From Pannonibacter sp. SL95 (GTDB taxonomy: Bacteria > Pseudomonadota > Alphaproteobacteria > Rhizobiales > Stappiaceae), in contig NZ_JAPPRC010000004.1 of assembly GCF_026672425.1 (NCBI RefSeq), positions 490,501 to 554,500 of the forward strand: a DNA stretch of 64,000 nucleotides. Reading direction: 5' to 3'. Positions 60,527 to 64,000 of this stretch are shown one piece after another (position 1 is the stretch's first letter; every line of letters starts with the position of its first letter). The position numbers and the translations under genes were made by a program. The notes under the pieces were generated by a model. The model was not told the origin of the DNA. It searched no databases and saw only the letters and a list, made by a program, of their open reading frames with translations.

Positions 60527-63310
60527 ATGAACGATACGAAGAATCCAGGCGACAAGACGATTATCGTCGAGCGGAAGACCCTTGGCATCAAGCGGGGAGG
60601 CGTCGAGCAGGGCACTGTTCGGCAGAGCTTCTCCCATGGCCGGTCTAAGGCTGTCGTCGTGGAGAAGAAGAAGCGCCGTGTGGTGGTCCCCGGCCAGGAA
60701 GGACGTCCGGAGGCAGAAGCTGCCGCCGCCGCTCCTGCCCCGGTCGAGCGTCCGCGCGAGTTACGCTGCCGGCTGCCCCGCAGCCCCGTCCGCAGCAGCC
60801 CCAGAACCAGCAGCAGCAACCGCAGCAGCAGCGCCGTCCGCAGAATGGCCCTTCGGGTCAGCCGCAGCGGCAGCAGCAGCGTCCCGGCGGCGGCGCAGTC
60901 CTGCGCTCGTTGACCCAGGAAGAGGCCGCAGCCCGCATGGCCGCGCTGAAGATGGCGCAGGTGCGTGAGGTTGAGGAGCGCAAGCGCGCCGAAGAGGAAG
61001 CGGCTCGCCGCGCCATCGAGGAAGCGCAGCGCAAGGCTGAAGAAGAAATCCGCGCCAAGGCCGAGGAAGAAGCACGCAAGATCCGCGAGGCCGAAGAGGC
61101 CGCGTATCGCGCTGCCAACCCGGAGCCGGTCGCCCCTGTCGTCGCGCCGAAGCCGGTCGAGGCACCGCGTGCCGCAGCTCCTGCCGCTGCCGCCCGTCCT
61201 GCTGGCAACGACCAGCGCGGTGGCCAGCCGCAGGGCCGCTCGACCGGAAGGCAATGGCCAGGGCCCGGCCCAGGGTCAGCAGCGTCCGGCTGCCAACGCC
61301 GCTCCGGCCCCGGCGGCAACGACCGAGGAAGAAGATGAGCGCAAGGGCGGTCTGCGCACCGTCAAGCGCCCGAAGGCTCCGGTTGCTCCGGTCGCCAAGC
61401 GTGGCGTTGGCGACGACCGCCGCCGCTCCAAGCTGACCATTTCTGCCGCGACCGGTGGTTCGGACGAGCAGCGCTCGCGCTCGCTCGCCTCGCTGCGCCG
61501 TCGCCGCGAAAAGGAAAAGCGTGGCGGCATGCAGGCCGTGCGCGAGAAGATCTCGCGTGAAGTCATCCTGCCGGAAGCCATCACGATCCAGGAACTCGCC
61601 AACCGTATGGCGGAACGGTCCGTTGACGTGATCAAGCTGCTGATGAAGCAGGGCCAGATGCTGAAGATCAACGACGTGATCGACGCCGACACGGCGGAAC
61701 TGATCGCATCGGAACTGGGTCACACGGTCAAGCGCGTTTCCGAGTCCGACGTTGAAGAAGGCCTGTTCACCACCAGCGACATCGAAGGCAGCCTGCTGCC
61801 GCGTCCGCCGGTCGTGACCATCATGGGCCACGTCGACCACGGCAAGACCTCGCTGCTCGACGCGATCCGCAACTCGAAGGTTGTTTCGGGCGAAGCCGGC
61901 GGCATCACCCAGCACATCGGCGCCTATCAGGTCGAGAAGAATGGTCAGAAGATCACCTTCATCGACACCCCGGGCCACGCCGCCTTCACCCAGATGCGTG
62001 CCCGTGGCGCCAAGGCGACGGACATCGTCATCCTGGTGGTTGCTGCCGATGACGGCGTGAAGCCGCAGACGAAGGAAGCCGTGGCCCACGCCAAGGCCGC
62101 CGGCGTTCCGATCATCGTGGCGATCAACAAGATCGACAAGCCGGCCGCTGATCCGCAGCGCGTGCGCACCGAACTGCTGCATGACGAAATCGTCGTGGAA
62201 GCCATGGGCGGTGACACGATCGACGTGGAAGTCTCGGCCAAGACCGGTCACAACCTGGACCGCCTGCTCGAGATGGTCCTGCTGCAGGCCGAAGTTCTTG
62301 AACTGCGCGCCAATCCGGACCGCACTGCCGAGGGTCTCGTCATCGAAGCCCAGCTCGACAAGGGCCGTGGTCCGGTGGCAACCGTTCTGGTTCAGAAGGG
62401 CACCCTGCGCGTGGGCGACATCCTTGTCGCCGGCGGCGAATGGGGCAAGGTCCGCGCGTTGCTGGACGAAGACGGCAACCAGGTGAAGGAGGCAGGTCCC
62501 TCCAAACCGGTGGAAGTCCTCGGCTTCCAGGGCACGCCGGAAGCCGGTGATCAGGTCGCGGTCGTGGAGAACGAAGCCCGCGCCCGTGAAGTCGCCGACT
62601 ACCGTCAGCGCCAGAAGCGCGAGCGTCTGTCCGTCCTGAAGTCCGGTTCGCGTGGCTCGATCGAGCAGATGATGAGCCGCCTGCAGACCGGTGGCCGCAA
62701 GGAGTTCCCGCTGGTCGTCAAGGCCGACGTGCAGGGTTCGGCGGAAGCCATCGCCCATGCGCTCGACAAGATTGGCAACGAGGAAGTTGGCGCGCGCATC
62801 CTGCATGCCGGCGTCGGTGGCATCACCGAGTCCGACATCACGCTGGCCGCGGCGTCCAATGCCTCGATCATCGGCTTCAACGTGCGTGCCAACAAGCAGG
62901 CCCGTGAGTCGGCTGACCGCGAAGGCATCGACATCCGCTACTACAACATCATCTACGATCTCGTGGATGACGTTAAGGCGGCCATGTCTGGCATGCTGGC
63001 TCCGGAACGCCGCGAAACCTTCATCGGTTATGCCGAGATCCGCGAGATCTTCGACATCACCAAGGTCGGCAAGGTGGCAGGCTGCCTTGTTACCGAGGGT
63101 GTCGTCGAGCGCGGCGCGGAAGTCCGCCTCATCCGCGACAACGTCGTGGTCCACGAAGGCAAGCTGGGTACGCTCAAGCGCTTCAAGGACGACGTCAAGT
63201 CGGTCGAATCCGGCCAGGAATGCGGCATGAACTTCGAGAACTATCAGGACATGCGCGTCGGCGACGTGATCGAATGCTTCCGTGTGGAGCAGATCGCCCG
63301 TTCGCTCTGA
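60527..63310 (+). CDS. infB: translation initiation factor IF-2 with two compensating frameshifts
   Basis: IF-2 delivers fMet-tRNA to the 30S subunit. The N-terminus ([20 protein letters not shown]), the Ala/Glu/Lys coiled region and the GTPase domain (GHVDHGKT near 61826) are all present, but in this sequence they lie in different frames. Frame 2 runs to about 60757; frame 1 carries the expected [13 protein letters not shown] and [13 protein letters not shown] segments to about 61240; frame 2 resumes at [11 protein letters not shown] and runs to the stop. One missing base near 60750-60766 and one extra near 61238-61252 explain this. Since infB is essential, sequencing error in GC-rich repeats is likely; otherwise the N-terminal region is altered. 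Expected intact length is about 927 residues. Confidence 0.9.
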
Positions 63311-63427
63311 GCCGCCTGACGGACCAAAACGTAAAGATGCCGGCGCCGGGGATGAACCCGGGCCGGCGTCTTCATTTCGCAGCCGCCCCGGCCGATCCCG
63401 GCGCCGCTGCCTGACTGGATAAACAAC

Positions 63428-63856
63428 ATGGCCAAGAGCATGGGAGAGGGCGCCGGCATGCCCTCACAGCGGCAGTTGCGCGTTGGCGAACTGGTCCGCA
63501 AGGAACTGTCGGACATTTTCACCCGTGGCCAGTTGTCCGATCCGGACCTGGACGGCGTGATCCTGACGATCCCGGAAGTGCGCATGACGCCGGATCTGCG
63601 CCTGGCAACCTGCCTGGTGATGCCGCTCGGCGGCCAGAACACGGACAAGGTCGTCAAGGCATTGAACCGCAGCGCGAAGTATTTCCGCGGTCAGGTGTCG
63701 CGCAAGCTGACGATGAAATACATGCCGGACCTGCGCTTCATCCTCGACACCCGCTTCGACGATGACGACCGCATCGGCACGCTGCTGATGCAGCCGGAGG
63801 TCAAGCGCGACCTCGACGCCGGCGCTGAGGACACGGCAGACGATCAGGACGACTGA
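63428..63856 (+). CDS. rbfA: ribosome-binding factor A
   Basis: A 142-residue cold-shock/30S maturation factor with the family core (QRQLRVGELVRKELSDIF, then FRGQVSRKLTMKYMPDLRF). It binds the 16S 5' helix during maturation. The C-terminal 16 residues are acidic. It follows infB by 117 bp, a gap containing an imperfect GC-rich stem (about 63343-63373). It ends the translation operon visible here; truB or rpsO would normally follow outside the window. Confidence 0.94.
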   Translation: MAKSMGEGAGMPSQRQLRVGELVRKELSDIFTRGQLSDPDLDGVILTIPEVRMTPDLRLATCLVMPLGGQNTDKVVKALNRSAKYFRGQVSRKLTMKYMPDLRFILDTRFDDDDRIGTLLMQPEVKRDLDAGAEDTADDQDD

Positions 63857-63913
63857 TTGTTCCTGCGTCAGCATCTGCGGATGCTAACGCGAACGCTGGA
63901 AGGCCCTTCCTCG

Positions 63914-63954
63914 CGTCATCCCGGGCAAGCGCAAGCGCAGACCCGGGACCGGAG
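63914..63954. repeat. dispersed intergenic repeat unit, copy B
   Basis: Begins CGTCATCCCGGG and ends GACCGGAG; it is the inverted counterpart of the unit at 45508-45548. Its reverse complement keeps the CTCCGGTCCCGG and CCGGGATGACG ends. It lies 57 bp after rbfA. Confidence 0.8.
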
Positions 63955-64000
63955 TGCCAGGGCGATGCCGTTGTAAATATTGATTAATTATGACCTTGGC

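Noticed and set aside
60761-63154. A 797-codon open frame on the minus strand opposite infB
   Set aside because: The infB coding sequence explains this region; antisense composition only.
1-64000. tRNA, rRNA, CRISPR or insertion-sequence features
   Set aside because: I saw no tRNA cloverleaf, no rRNA sequence, no regularly spaced short repeats and no transposase.

Overview
This window is a high-GC chromosomal segment of an alphaproteobacterium, most likely of the order Hyphomicrobiales (Rhizobiales). A Stappiaceae/Pannonibacter-like host is my guess from overall flavour, and I cannot prove the genus. Pointers are the complete NepR/EcfG/PhyR general stress response with HWE-type kinases, the gene order tsaB-rimI-fur-plsC-miaB-phoH-ybeY-corC-lnt-XRE-metK-trmB, the rimP-nusA-ylxR-infB-rbfA cluster and smo-type polyol transport genes. 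I found no rRNA, tRNA, insertion sequence, prophage or CRISPR array. Layout. 1-3181: end of a metallophosphoesterase and its SMC-like ATPase partner (SbcCD/YhaO-YhaN type). 3253-6557: TetR regulator divergent from a two-subunit molybdenum hydroxylase (IorA/IorB-like), with two matching operators between them. 6811-15041: polyol catabolism, consisting of a HAD phosphatase, a SorC-type regulator, a four-gene ABC importer, a short-chain sorbitol-type dehydrogenase and a mannitol dehydrogenase. 15102-23145: Crp-like regulator, small secreted protein, AGE-family sugar isomerase and LacI regulator, all leftward and divergent from a second ABC sugar importer; together these suggest hexose (mannose/glucose) import and isomerisation. 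23253-31617: a general-stress island with nepR-ecfG divergent from phyR, two HWE histidine kinases, and envelope or stress small proteins (PRC-barrel, DUF883, YqjE-like, DUF1328, CsbD). Five sites fit the EcfG promoter GGAAC-N16-CGTT exactly, all with a 16-nt spacer. 31715-41274: AhpD-like protein, HAD phosphatase, then a sulfur/sulfide block (rhodanese, degenerate LMW-phosphatase-like protein, a DedA-PAP2-LssY fusion, two YeeE/YedE half transporters, a persulfide-dioxygenase-like MBL hydrolase, SulP transporter, UspA) with a repeated BigR-like operator motif, followed by a NifU-type Fe-S scaffold. 41344-45141: a two-receiver GGDEF protein, LOG protein and an Ala/Pro-rich LysM protein. 45191-45776: a gene-free stretch built of intergenic repeats. 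45777-57224: housekeeping genes for tRNA modification, Fur/Mur, lipid and lipoprotein acylation, rRNA processing and SAM synthesis. 57294-63856: the nus/inf operon, preceded by a promoter and an attenuator-like leader; infB as given carries two compensating frameshifts. A repeat of the same family as the one near 45.5 kb closes the window. How the parts work together: PhyR, phosphorylated by HWE kinases, titrates NepR from EcfG, which should then fire the five promoters seen here. The sulfide block looks like reduced-sulfur uptake and persulfide oxidation under one repressor. The two sugar loci each pair an importer with its own regulator and catabolic isomerase or dehydrogenase.
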